From contig JAQGOT010000714.1 of assembly GCA_028293465.1 (NCBI GenBank), positions 1-15,552 on the forward strand: a stretch of 15,552 bases of DNA. The letters run 5' to 3'. The notes under the pieces are model-generated. The model was not told the origin of the DNA. It was given only the letters and a program-made list of their open reading frames with translations, and did not search any database. Below, piece by piece: positions 1-7,688 of the stretch. The position numbers and the translations under genes are program-made. This DNA comes from Pedosphaera sp. Its GTDB lineage: Bacteria; Verrucomicrobiota; Verrucomicrobiia; Limisphaerales; Pedosphaeraceae. Position 1 is the stretch's first letter, and each line of letters begins with the position of its first letter.

Positions 1-1242
1 ATCCATCCGCCCGGCCTCCGCCTTGCTGAACAGCAGCACATCTTCCAGCAACGCGCTCATGCGTTGGACGGCGGAATCGATCGTGCGCAGATGACCGGTG
101 CGTTTCTCCGGCGCGAGCCGGTCAAGATAGCGTGACAGGATTTCCGACGCGCCGAGGATGAGCGCGAGCGGCGTGCGGATTTCGTGCGTGACCATTGAGA
201 TGAAGTTGCTCTTGAGCCGGTTGAGTTCCTTTTCCTCGGCCAGCGCCTCGTTCAATTCCGCCGTGCGCGCGGTGATTTTTCCTTCGAGATCACGGTTGAG
301 CGAGTTGATTTCCGCGTCGCGTTGCAAAATGTTTTCATTCGCCTGTTCTGCTTCAAGCCGGAGCCGCGCCTGAGCGGCAAAGAGAAAACACAGCAGGAAA
401 CTCAAGGCGCTTCCGCCAATCAGCACAATCCATTGCGACGCATTGGCGCTGGCGGGCGACGGCTTCATCGTGGCGACGAACCGCCACTCACCCGATGCCC
501 CGGTGTTGGAGAAAGGTCTTTGTGTTGGGGTCCTGGGCGGGGCGGTTTCACCCGGCGCCAGCAACTTCAAATCAAGGGGCATGCTTTTCAATTGCGGCTG
601 GATCGAACGAAAGTATTCCGGCTGGTTCAACGCAAAGAAAATGAAACGCTGTAAGTTCGTGCGGCTCTCCGTCGCGGTGCCGGGACGCCCGTCGTGGATT
701 TGCAGCGGCAGCAAACCGATGATGACGCGCGGAGAATTGGTGCTTCCGCCCGGCGAAATTTCACGTGAAGGAATTCCGTAGCCGGTATCCGCGGACTTCT
801 GGATGGCGTCGCGGATGATGGGGTCGCGGTTCAGGTCGAAACCTGGCCCGTGGGTGGATGGCGGTCGTTCGCTGGCGACAAATTTCACCGTGCATTGGTC
901 GCCGTCGAATTCCGCGAAGCCGATTTCCATCATGCCGGGAAAACGCTGCCGCCACTCGGACGCCGTGAGAAAATCCTCCCAGGACGCGGCGGACACATTT
1001 TTCCGCCGCAATGTGGACCTGGCCTGGTTGTGCAGGATCTCGAAACGATGGCCCAGCAGCGGGGCGAGGACTGGCTGGAGTTGGGCGAAGCTGTCCTGCC
1101 AGCGGATGACCTCGCCCCGCCGCGCAATCTCACGTTCGCGCCAGGTGCCGAAGAACGTCGCGGCCAACGCGACGACGAGCACGAGGACGGCGGCTGGCCG
1201 TCCGCCGGGTTGGCGCTGCTGGCTTTCACTCATCGGTTTCAT
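1..1242 (-). CDS. CHASE-domain sensor histidine kinase, 3' part beyond window
   Basis: An unbroken minus-strand frame of 414 codons runs off the left edge, so the C-terminal ATPase domain is not visible. Residues about 16-34 form a first membrane helix. Residues about 45-255 are an extracytoplasmic region resembling a CHASE sensor domain (the WEDFLTASEWRQRFPGM stretch is typical). A second helix lies at 271-290, followed by a charged coiled-coil linker at 291-343. The HisKA H-box reads SMVTHEIRTPLALI, with the phospho-acceptor His at residue 353, and the dimerisation helix continues to LLEDVLLFSKAEAGRMD. By family knowledge it autophosphorylates on this His in response to an external ligand; the ligand and partner regulator are unknown. 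Start: ATG at 1242 or, in frame, ATG at 1233; neither has a clear Shine-Dalgarno. It is divergent from the secreted repeat protein starting at 1398. The HisKA assignment is firm, CHASE is likely. Confidence 0.88.
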   Translation of the reverse strand, partial: MKPMSESQQRQPGGRPAAVLVLVVALAATFFGTWREREIARRGEVIRWQDSFAQLQPVLAPLLGHRFEILHNQARSTLRRKNVSAASWEDFLTASEWRQRFPGMMEIGFAEFDGDQCTVKFVASERPPSTHGPGFDLNRDPIIRDAIQKSADTGYGIPSREISPGGSTNSPRVIIGLLPLQIHDGRPGTATESRTNLQRFIFFALNQPEYFRSIQPQLKSMPLDLKLLAPGETAPPRTPTQRPFSNTGASGEWRFVATMKPSPASANASQWIVLIGGSALSFLLCFLFAAQARLRLEAEQANENILQRDAEINSLNRDLEGKITARTAELNEALAEEKELNRLKSNFISMVTHEIRTPLALILGASEILSRYLDRLAPEKRTGHLRTIDSAVQRMSALLEDVLLFSKAEAGRMD

Positions 1243-1397
1243 TGCACAACGAAGCTGAATTTTACGCAAATGATTATTCACGGATTGGTCGTGCTTGCAG
1301 TTCCATTGTTGGCAATTTTGACCGCCCGGCCAATACGTCCTTCGGCGTATTGCCGAAACGGGCAACCTTCCGCAGAGTCTCGGCTCGATTTGAAACC
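1243..1397. promoter_or_regulatory. Divergent intergenic region with a 7-bp dyad
   Basis: These 155 bases separate the divergent kinase and secreted repeat protein and must hold both promoters. A perfect inverted repeat, CAATACG at 1331-1337 and CGTATTG at 1346-1352 with an 8-base centre, sits 46 bases before the ATG at 1398. It could be an operator or a 5'-UTR hairpin. A TTGGCA at about 1309-1314 is a possible -35 for the plus-strand gene, but I see no good -10 paired with it. No promoter can be called firmly. Confidence 0.35.
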
Positions 1398-4300
1398 ATG
1401 AAAAAAATCCTTTCCCGCGTTGTCCGTCATTTGATTTTGGCTTTGGCCTGTCTTGCGGCGTTACTCAATTCAATCTCAGCCAAAGCGTCCTCGCACACCT
1501 GGGCGGGCGTGGGCTTAACCGGTTATTGGAGCCTGCCAGCAAATTGGGCGGGTAACAATCCCCCGGTTGCAGGTGAAGCCGCACCGGTCACCATCACCTT
1601 TCCATCCGGGGCTTCGCGGCTCATCAACACGAACAATGTCGGCGGTCTCGTCCTTGACCAGCTCAACTTCACCGGTTCGGGCTACACGATCCATGGTTTC
1701 GGCGTGGGAACGAACATTATTTTGCGGGGCAGCGCGGGAACGGCGGTGCTGAATGCGGCCAGCGCGGCCAACACGATGGCCGGTTCGATGTATCTCACCC
1801 TTTCCAACAATGTAAATTTCACGATCAACACCAACGGCAGCCTGGTGCTGGCCAGCGTGGTGCAAGGCACCGGCGGATTGAGCAAGCTGGGATTGGGGAC
1901 GTTGACACTGTTCGCGAATTTTGCGGATACCTACACCGGCGCAACCTATGTCACGACGGGAATTTTGAAATTATACTGCGGCACTTCCGGTTCACCGCAG
2001 GTGGCGGTGCCGGGCTATCTGCAAATCGGCGGGAACATTTCTTCGAGCGCGACGGTGCAGTTGCTGGCCAACTCGCAACTTTCCCCGACGGCGGCGTTGC
2101 AGATTGATTACCACGGTCTGCTGGACTTGAACAACGCCTCGGCGACGTGCGGGCCGCTGACCTTCAACAGTGGTGTGGTGCAGACCGGCAGCGGCACCCT
2201 GACCCTGGGTGGCGATGTCACGGTGGGCGCGAACCAGGAAGCCGATATTTATGGCAAGCTCTCGCTGGGTGGCACGACCCGTCAATTCAACACCGCCGAC
2301 AACAGCGATGTGTATCTGAGTGCCAGCCTCAGCGACGGCGGCAGTTCTTCGGGGATCACCAAGACCGGCGGCGGCAGCCTGCGGGCGCTCGGCACGAATA
2401 CCTTCAGCGGCCCGATCGTCATCAACGACGGCGGTTTTCTGGCTTTCCATCAATTCTCCTTTGGCACGGGCGCGGGCGGGGTGAACGTCAATTCCAACGG
2501 CATTTTGTATCTCGTCGAGGACTTCATGGTCGTCTCGAATGTTACTGCCACGCTGGACGGGCATGGTTCGACGACCGGCGGAAGGATTTCTTCGATGGCA
2601 GGCCCGGCCTATTGGGTTGGGCCCATCGTTCTGGCCAGCGACAGCACGTTTGAAAATTATTGGCCCGCTCAATCCTGGTTCGTGGTCAACGGCTCCATCA
2701 GCGGGCCGGGCGGGGTGCGGTTGATTGGCGGAGACATGATGTATTTCGGGGGAGACACCGACAACACTTTCACCGGGACACTCACGATTTCCAGCGTCAA
2801 CACCAATGGTCTTGGATTGGAGAAAACCAGCGGTGCCACGTCGATTTCAGGCCCAATCGTCATCGGCGATCCGAACGGGGCGGCCAACTCCGCCTATTTG
2901 TATCTGGACCTTCCCAATCAAATTGCGAATTCAGCACCCATCACCATCAATCAGTCCGGTGTGTTCGACTTGTCGGGATACAATGAAACCGTTGGCGCGC
3001 TCACCTTTCATGATGGCAACGTGAAGGGCAGCGGCCAGCTTACCTTGACGGGCAATGTGACCAACTACGGCGGGCTTTACGGCAATGCGAACATCGACTG
3101 TCCTGTTTCGTTGGGTGGCCAGACGCGCCTGTTTAATGCGCTGGGCGGTGACATTACTTTAAACGGCCCCGTCACCGACGGCGGCGCGCCGGCGGGCATC
3201 ACCAAATACGGCAATGGGTATCTGGACCTGGTCAATTCCAACAGCTACTCCGGTCTGACCCTCGTGAACGAAGGCACCTTGGGGGTTTACCATAGCCACG
3301 CGCTCGGTTCCACGGTGGCCGGCACCACCATCGCAGGCGGCTATGGTATTTATTTTCCCGGTAATGTTTCTGTGGTCGGTGAATCCCTCACCATCAACAG
3401 CGATGTGACCTGGTATTTTCAGGGAACGAATTTTTGGACCGGCCCCATTGCGCTGGCCGCCGTCGTGGATTGCTTCGGACCAGTGGCAACATCCTGGCTT
3501 ACCCTTGGCGGCGCCATCACCGGCGCGGGCGGCCTGACGGCGAGCGGCAGCTGCACCCTGCGCCTCACCGGGACCAACTCCAACACCTTCACCGGCCCGC
3601 TGGTGGCGGCGAGCCATGTGGTTGAACTCGCCAAGACCAACGCCCTCGCCGTCTCTGGCCCGTTGCAGGTTTCCTCCGACTGCACTGTTCGCTATCGCAA
3701 CGCCAACCAGATTCTTGATACTTCCTCCGTCAAGGTGAACTACGGCGGCGTGCTCGACCTGAATAGCTTCAACGACAACGTCGGCGATTTCTCCGGCAGC
3801 GGCACCGTCAACCTCGGCTCGGCGCTCCTCACCGTCGGCGGCGGGAACCCGACCAACACTTTCAGCGGCGTCATCACCGGCAACGCCCTCTGCGAACTCG
3901 ATAAGCTCGGCGGTAACACGCTCATTTTGTCCGGCATCAACACTTATTCCGGCAACACCTTTGTGAAAGGCGGCACGCTGCTGGCCAATGGATCACAGCC
4001 CACGAGCGACGTTTACATCTCTCCCGGCGCAACGCTCGGCGGCAACGGCACGGTCGGCAATCTCTACGATCTCGGCGGCACGATCAGCCCGGGCAACAGC
4101 CCGGGCAAACTCAACTGCGGCTATCTCACCCTCAACAGCGGTTCCACGTTCGTCGCCGAGCTCAAGGGCACGGGCGTTGGCACCAGCTACGATCAGCTCA
4201 ATGTCACCGGCGCGATCACCATTAATTCCGGCGTGGCGCTCAATCTCACCAAAACGTTCGCCGGGGCGATCAGCAATCAGTTCGTCATCGTCAACAACGA

Positions 4301-4661
4301 TCTCGCCGACGCTGTCAGCGGGACTTTCAACGGCCTGGCCAACGGCGCGACATTCACCGCGAACGGCACGGCTTTCCGCATCAATTACAACGGCGGCAGC
4401 GGCAATGACATCGTCCTCACGCAACTCGGCCTGCCGCCCGGACCGCAGATTTCCGGTGTCGGCAAATCCGGCGGCTCGCTGCAAATCTCCGGCACGGCGC
4501 TCACGAACATGCAGTATCAAGTTCAAGCCAGCACGAATCTAACCACGACGAACTGGATCAACCTCGGCACTGTCACCGCCGACGGCGCAGGTGCATTTCA
4601 ATTCACCGATTCACAGGCGGCGAATTTTGCACAACGATTTTACCGGTTGTTGTTGCCCTGA
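1398..4661 (+). CDS. Secreted autotransporter-associated beta-strand repeat protein
   Basis: A 1087-residue protein. The start is placed at ATG 1398 because it opens a classic signal peptide: MKKI, basic residues, the hydrophobic run LILALACLAALL, and a likely cleavage after SISAKA. The frame is open upstream to 1242, but that extension is not protein-like. The rest is rich in Gly, Asn, Ser and Thr, with repeats of the form GITKTGxGxLxLxGxNTYSGxTxVxxGxL at about residues 154, 316, 597 and 832; this matches the autotransporter-associated beta-strand repeat, expected to fold as a beta-helix. Near residue 900 is the NGTVGNL...GTISPGNSPGKL segment usual in these proteins. The last ~75 residues (from about 1013) form a separate beta domain ending in FYRLLLP, common on exported verrucomicrobial proteins. 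No C-terminal autotransporter barrel is visible, so type V self-export is not supported. The function, perhaps surface adhesion or polymer binding, is unknown. Confidence 0.9.
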   Translation: MKKILSRVVRHLILALACLAALLNSISAKASSHTWAGVGLTGYWSLPANWAGNNPPVAGEAAPVTITFPSGASRLINTNNVGGLVLDQLNFTGSGYTIHGFGVGTNIILRGSAGTAVLNAASAANTMAGSMYLTLSNNVNFTINTNGSLVLASVVQGTGGLSKLGLGTLTLFANFADTYTGATYVTTGILKLYCGTSGSPQVAVPGYLQIGGNISSSATVQLLANSQLSPTAALQIDYHGLLDLNNASATCGPLTFNSGVVQTGSGTLTLGGDVTVGANQEADIYGKLSLGGTTRQFNTADNSDVYLSASLSDGGSSSGITKTGGGSLRALGTNTFSGPIVINDGGFLAFHQFSFGTGAGGVNVNSNGILYLVEDFMVVSNVTATLDGHGSTTGGRISSMAGPAYWVGPIVLASDSTFENYWPAQSWFVVNGSISGPGGVRLIGGDMMYFGGDTDNTFTGTLTISSVNTNGLGLEKTSGATSISGPIVIGDPNGAANSAYLYLDLPNQIANSAPITINQSGVFDLSGYNETVGALTFHDGNVKGSGQLTLTGNVTNYGGLYGNANIDCPVSLGGQTRLFNALGGDITLNGPVTDGGAPAGITKYGNGYLDLVNSNSYSGLTLVNEGTLGVYHSHALGSTVAGTTIAGGYGIYFPGNVSVVGESLTINSDVTWYFQGTNFWTGPIALAAVVDCFGPVATSWLTLGGAITGAGGLTASGSCTLRLTGTNSNTFTGPLVAASHVVELAKTNALAVSGPLQVSSDCTVRYRNANQILDTSSVKVNYGGVLDLNSFNDNVGDFSGSGTVNLGSALLTVGGGNPTNTFSGVITGNALCELDKLGGNTLILSGINTYSGNTFVKGGTLLANGSQPTSDVYISPGATLGGNGTVGNLYDLGGTISPGNSPGKLNCGYLTLNSGSTFVAELKGTGVGTSYDQLNVTGAITINSGVALNLTKTFAGAISNQFVIVNNDLADAVSGTFNGLANGATFTANGTAFRINYNGGSGNDIVLTQLGLPPGPQISGVGKSGGSLQISGTALTNMQYQVQASTNLTTTNWINLGTVTADGAGAFQFTDSQAANFAQRFYRLLLP
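2115..3800 (+). repeat. Tandem ~0.8-kb internal modules of the repeat protein
   Basis: Three copies of a landmark segment begin at 2115 (GLLDLNNASATCGPLTF), 2958 (GVFDLSGYNETVGALTF) and 3747 (GVLDLNSFNDNVGDF), giving periods of 281 and 263 codons. The first two modules also share SLGGTTRQFN / SLGGQTRLFN, a DGGxxxGITKxGxGxL segment, and a later GPI(V/A)LA...GxI(S/T)GxGGxxxxG block. The copies are diverged in protein and not obviously alike in DNA, which indicates an old duplication. Confidence 0.65.
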
Positions 4662-4687
4662 ACTGCGGGTAAAAGGGTCCTATAATT

Positions 4688-4705
4688 GTGAAAGCTGGCT
4701 TTCAC
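4688..4705. repeat. Perfect 8-bp palindrome at the relic's left edge
   Basis: GTGAAAGC, two bases, GCTTTCAC. It overlaps the stop codon of the minus-strand transposase remnant (4702-4704) and begins 27 bases after the stop codon of the secreted repeat protein. It could serve as a REP-like hairpin end or as a weak terminator; the sequence after it on plus (AGGCTTTT) has only a short T run. Confidence 0.5.
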
Positions 4706-4842
4706 AGGCTTTTCAGCAAGGGGGCCAGCGTGCGCCGGAGGTGTGCCAGTTCCCGCCCGGTCTTGCCTTTCATCCGGCTGAGAGCTTGCGTCACCCGCGT
4801 GTAATGGCCCATAGGATTCACTCTGCCGTGCCGTTCATATAT
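4702..4842 (-). pseudogene. C-terminal remnant of a Y1/REP-associated tyrosine transposase
   Basis: The minus frame is open for 47 codons with a stop just upstream (4843-4845). It reads RVNPMGHYTRVTQALSRM, then KGKTGRELAHLRRTLAPLL, ending KSL and stop. The MGHYTRVTQALSRM helix-turn-helix-like stretch resembles the C-terminal tail found in verrucomicrobial IS200-like (Y1_Tnp, REP-associated) transposases, by memory of the family rather than by search. The catalytic domain with its HUH motif and active-site Tyr would lie upstream and is absent, so the piece is not functional. The short hairpins beside it support the Y1 link. Confidence 0.5.
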
Positions 4843-4872
4843 TCAGGATTCTTGGACCGACCCGAATGGCGC

Positions 4873-5097
4873 TTAGATAGTGCCTAAAACTTTTTTGCCC
4901 AGCCGTTTACGTCGAGGTGGGCTGGGGAGGGTTTCAAAGATGACCTCCCGGCTGAGGGCTTGCATTTGCCGGAGGATTTCCTGGGCTTGGCGCCAGTTCT
5001 CAATCGCCGGGTTCAAAGCTTCATACTGCTCCTGGGACAGCGCCACCGAGAGGGTCTTGGCTTTGACCTTGCGGGTCCATTGATAACACGTAAAGGG
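4873..5097 (-). pseudogene. Remnant of a small transposon-linked protein (DUF6788-like)
   Basis: The minus frame is open for 75 codons, including the TAA at 4873-4875, with no start codon in the recognisable part. The protein-like stretch begins at YQWTRKVKAKTLSVALSQEQ, continues EALNPAIENWRQAQEIL, and ends with a basic tail (PPRRKRLGKKV). The pattern xYQWTRKVxxKTxxxxLxxxQxxxxxxxIENxRxxxxI resembles short proteins, often annotated DUF6788, encoded next to transposase-like genes. The usual N-terminal Cys-rich/HGPY part is missing; upstream the frame hits a TGA at 5098-5100, inside a hairpin cluster. I read it as a 5'-truncated relic. Confidence 0.45.
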
Positions 5098-5143
5098 TCA
5101 GTTCCTGACTATGGCATATTTATGCGCAACGCTTTCTGAAAGC
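5097..5143. repeat. Cluster of three short perfect hairpins
   Basis: Three consecutive palindromes occur in 47 bases: GTCAG-TTC-CTGAC (5097-5109), GCATA-TT-TATGC (5114-5125) and GCTTTC-T-GAAAGC (5131-5143). They mark the right edge of the transposase relic. The third shares its core with the palindrome at 4688-4705. Subterminal hairpins recognised as single strands are the usual ends of IS200/REP-type elements. Confidence 0.45.
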
Positions 5144-5156
5144 CCTATAATTGTAA

Positions 5157-5345
5157 CAGTCTGCTCGACGCGATCGACAAACCACCCCCCTCAACGGCCA
5201 CGACAGCCAGTTGCACCGCACCAACAGCGCAACCCTGCTCAGCGGGGGCGATGTCCGGATGCGCCCGCTGGCACCGGGCGAGGTGGTCATGGCGCCCGCG
5301 ATGACGAGTTACCAAGCTCCGCCAGCGGACCTCATTTCTCGCTAA
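5157..5345 (+). pseudogene. C-terminal fragment of an unidentified protein
   Basis: After an in-frame TAA (5154-5156) this plus frame is open to TAA at 5343-5345 and, from about 5187, reads like real protein: LNGHDSQLHRTNSATLLSGG, then VRMRPLAPGEVVMAPAMTSY. No plausible start lies in front of that, so it would be the tail of a truncated gene. The LNGxD...APGEVxMAP pattern is reminiscent of the terminal beta-domain of some glycoside hydrolases (for example the GH79 C-terminal region), but this is a guess. It overlaps the 3' end of the cytochrome b gene by 14 bases, tail to tail. Confidence 0.3.
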
Positions 5346-7149
5346 ACTCCTCCCCCGGCTCATACCATTCGCCGCGCAGCCAATCCGCCAGCAGGCCCAA
5401 TTCCAGTTCGCTCAGAATCTGCTTCTCCCCGAAAGCCGGCATCCGATCGTTCCGCTTGCCATAAAAATCCGGGTGGCCCGGATTGGAAAGGAATTTGACG
5501 AGCCATTGCCGCGAGCCGTACCCCGTCAAATCCGGGGCCGTTGCATCCTCATCCTTGACATGGAATTGATGGCAATCCGTGCACCGCATCGACTCCTTCA
5601 GCAAGGTGCAGCCTTCCGAGATGACGGTCGCGTCGCCCAGGTCCTCGGCCCGTTGCGCCTTGAGCTTCGCCTCCCCCGACACGGCCGCGATGACCTTCTT
5701 CAGTTGCTCCTTCTGCTCCGGCGTGTAACCGGCCACATCCTGCTTCACGAATTTCGACATCTTGCTGTCCTTGAATTTTGTCCCGCCAAAATAATTCGTG
5801 GTGCTGATGCGCTCCGGGTCGAGCAACCCGGCAATCCAGGCGCGTGAGCCGAACCCTTTCAAATCCGACGCCGATTGCGCATCCTTCACCAGCCGGCCGG
5901 TCCCATCGTTACCATCGAAGCGGTGGCAACTGGCGCAGTTCTTGGCAAACAGCTTCGGGCCCTGGACGAACGCATCGCTGCGCAACAAGGTCACGGCACC
6001 TCCACTCGGGATGCCCATGGGGGAATGGGCCAACGCCTTCACCCGCTCAGCCTCCCGATCCGCATCCTTCACCGCGAGTTGGTACGCCGCATTGTGCTTG
6101 TCCTCTGCCATGGCCAGATACGTCAGCAGACCGGCTCCCGCCAGCAAAGCCACCAGCAAGCCCATATTGAAGCGATGCCCCAGCTTCCATTTTCCGATCA
6201 TCGGCATGAGAAATATGACCAGCATCACCACGGAGGGAATGACAATGGCCCCCCAGATTTCGGTCTGCGCCGGGAAATATTTCAGAAACTGAAACAAGAA
6301 AAGAAAATACCAATCGGGCCGTGCCGCCGAATAGGGCTCGGAAGGATCCGCCGGAGCGCCCAGTTCCGCGCCCAATTCCCCCGATGCCGAAAACATCCGG
6401 TGCCGCACGATCAGAAAGAGCACCGTGCCCATCACCGCCAGGCACGCCACCGCGTCCTTGAGCACCTGGTCGGGAAAAAACGCGGCATCTGGTCCGCGCC
6501 GCGGTTCCTTCGGCGTGAGGCCATGCCGCCGAAACAAATAAACATGCACGACAATCAAAGCCACCACCGCCCCGGGCAAAATTCCCGCGTGCAGTGCAAA
6601 AAATCGCGTCAGTGTATGGTGCCCGTAGTCTGTGCCCCCGATGACGAGCTTTTGCAGACCGCCACCGACCACCGGCACGATTCCCATGATGTTGGTCGCC
6701 ACCTTCGTCGCCCAAAACCCCTTCTGATCCCAAGGTAAAAGGTAGCCCGTGAGCGACAAGCCCAGCACCAATTGAAGCAGCAGGACGCCAAACCAGAAAT
6801 TGACTTCCCGCGGCGCTTTGTAAGCCCCGTCAATCACCACCTGCATCAAGTGCAGCACGAGCAGCACCGTCATGACCTGCGCCGTGTAATGATGGATGCC
6901 GCGCAACAACCACCCTCCGAACATCTCGTTCTGAATGTAATTAACGCTCTCCCACGCCGTCTGCGCGCTCGGGCTGTAGCCCATCCAAAGAAAAATCCCG
7001 GTGATGAACTGCACCACGATGCCGAACGTCAGCGTGCTGCCCCACACATAACGCCAGCGCGCGCCCCCCGGCACGTTTTCATACAACGCTTCGTGGGTGA
7101 TCTTCCGGACGCCCGTGCGATGCTCCAGCCAATCCAGCAGCCTCTTCAT
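5332..7149 (-). CDS. Cytochrome b fused to a diheme cytochrome c domain
   Basis: This 605-residue subunit belongs to a membrane quinol:cytochrome c oxidoreductase. The start is ATG 7149, which overlaps the Rieske stop as ATGA; the 18-codon upstream extension lies inside that gene. The cytochrome b part carries heme ligands His86/His100 (helix B) and His187/His202 (helix D). The 13- and 14-residue spacings match cytochrome b6 rather than mitochondrial cytochrome b (13 and 13). Helices fall near 38-58, 90-108, 117-138, 190-208, 232-248, 300-318 and 328-346. The Qo-site PEWY motif appears as PDWYF at 278-282. Position 35, the Cys that holds the extra heme in b6, is Val. The C-terminal ~200 residues carry two CxxCH sites (405-409 and 523-527), with Met464 and Met570 as candidate axial ligands. 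No separate cytochrome c1 gene is nearby, so this tail probably takes its role. Confidence 0.93.
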   Translation of the reverse strand: MKRLLDWLEHRTGVRKITHEALYENVPGGARWRYVWGSTLTFGIVVQFITGIFLWMGYSPSAQTAWESVNYIQNEMFGGWLLRGIHHYTAQVMTVLLVLHLMQVVIDGAYKAPREVNFWFGVLLLQLVLGLSLTGYLLPWDQKGFWATKVATNIMGIVPVVGGGLQKLVIGGTDYGHHTLTRFFALHAGILPGAVVALIVVHVYLFRRHGLTPKEPRRGPDAAFFPDQVLKDAVACLAVMGTVLFLIVRHRMFSASGELGAELGAPADPSEPYSAARPDWYFLFLFQFLKYFPAQTEIWGAIVIPSVVMLVIFLMPMIGKWKLGHRFNMGLLVALLAGAGLLTYLAMAEDKHNAAYQLAVKDADREAERVKALAHSPMGIPSGGAVTLLRSDAFVQGPKLFAKNCASCHRFDGNDGTGRLVKDAQSASDLKGFGSRAWIAGLLDPERISTTNYFGGTKFKDSKMSKFVKQDVAGYTPEQKEQLKKVIAAVSGEAKLKAQRAEDLGDATVISEGCTLLKESMRCTDCHQFHVKDEDATAPDLTGYGSRQWLVKFLSNPGHPDFYGKRNDRMPAFGEKQILSELELGLLADWLRGEWYEPGEEFSEK

Positions 7150-7688
7150 GCGACGGGCACCTTCTCCGGCTGGCCGGCTTTGAAATTCTGAAACGCCACC
7201 CAAACCTCGCCATCTTTCCGCACCTCCACCTGCAAGCTATCCAGCGCGCGCGGACTCGGACTGGTGGCGCTGGCAATTTTCCCGTCCGCCGTGAAGGAAC
7301 TGTTGTGACAAGGACAAAGAAAGCGGCCGCTCTCAGCCGAGAAATCCACGAAACAACCCGCATGCGGGCAAACCACATTCAACGCCTCCACCTGGTCCCC
7401 GCTGGTGCGCCGCAAATAGACCGCGCCCACCGGCACATTCGTGTATTTGTTCCAGGCATCCGTGCGGTTCGCCAGCACCGGAAACTTGCGCGGAACCCCA
7501 TCCGGCGGTAAAGCGTCCAGCGTGGTTACCTTGACCGTCGTGCCCTGTGCTCCCTTGCGCCGCAACGGATCCAGCAAAACCGTTAACCCCGCCAAGGCCG
7601 GCACCAACCCAACCAACCCGCCCAGCACCAGTGCCAGCGCGCCCTTGAAAAAGCCACGCCGATTCGTCTCTGTTTCTTTTGATTCCAT
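7146..7688 (-). CDS. Rieske 2Fe-2S protein of the bc complex
   Basis: A 180-residue Rieske iron-sulfur subunit that moves electrons from quinol at the Qo site to the c-type hemes. The cluster motifs are CPHAGC (Cys107, His109, Cys112) and CPCHNSSF (Cys125, Cys127, His128), so all four ligands and both disulfide cysteines are present. The N-terminus has a twin-arginine motif, NRRGFFKGA, followed by a hydrophobic segment at about 16-38, so Tat export with retention as a membrane anchor is expected. The 3' end overlaps the start of the cytochrome b gene by four bases, giving a two-gene coupled operon. ATG 7688 is the start; the preceding bases (TGTTGAATC) show no strong ribosome-binding site. 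Confidence 0.95.
   Translation of the reverse strand: MESKETETNRRGFFKGALALVLGGLVGLVPALAGLTVLLDPLRRKGAQGTTVKVTTLDALPPDGVPRKFPVLANRTDAWNKYTNVPVGAVYLRRTSGDQVEALNVVCPHAGCFVDFSAESGRFLCPCHNSSFTADGKIASATSPSPRALDSLQVEVRKDGEVWVAFQNFKAGQPEKVPVA

Larger units (their letters stand above)
4679..5154. mobile_element. Degenerate transposase-bearing element bounded by hairpins
   Basis: An 11-base direct repeat, CCTATAATTGT, lies at 4679-4689 and 5144-5154. Just inside each copy is a perfect palindrome sharing the core GAAAGC/GCTTTC: 4688-4705 on the left and 5131-5143 on the right. Between them are C-terminal remnants of a Y1 transposase and of a small transposon-linked protein, both on minus. IS200-like elements use terminal hairpins rather than inverted repeats, which fits. 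The direct repeat is not expected of a Y1 element and may be part of the ends or a leftover of another insertion. The exact borders are inference. Confidence 0.4.

Noticed and set aside
3993..4542. Long open frames on both strands within the 3' part of the secreted repeat protein
   Set aside because: Ala/Arg/Ser-rich shadows of a GC-rich, strongly coding frame that has a signal peptide and recognised repeats.
4688..4705. Rho-independent terminator of the secreted repeat protein
   Set aside because: The palindrome has only a two-base centre and no proper T run directly after it, and it fits better as an edge of the transposase relic.
5875..6738. 287-codon plus frame antisense to cytochrome b
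   Set aside because: A His/Arg/Pro-rich shadow; the minus frame carries all heme ligands and motifs.
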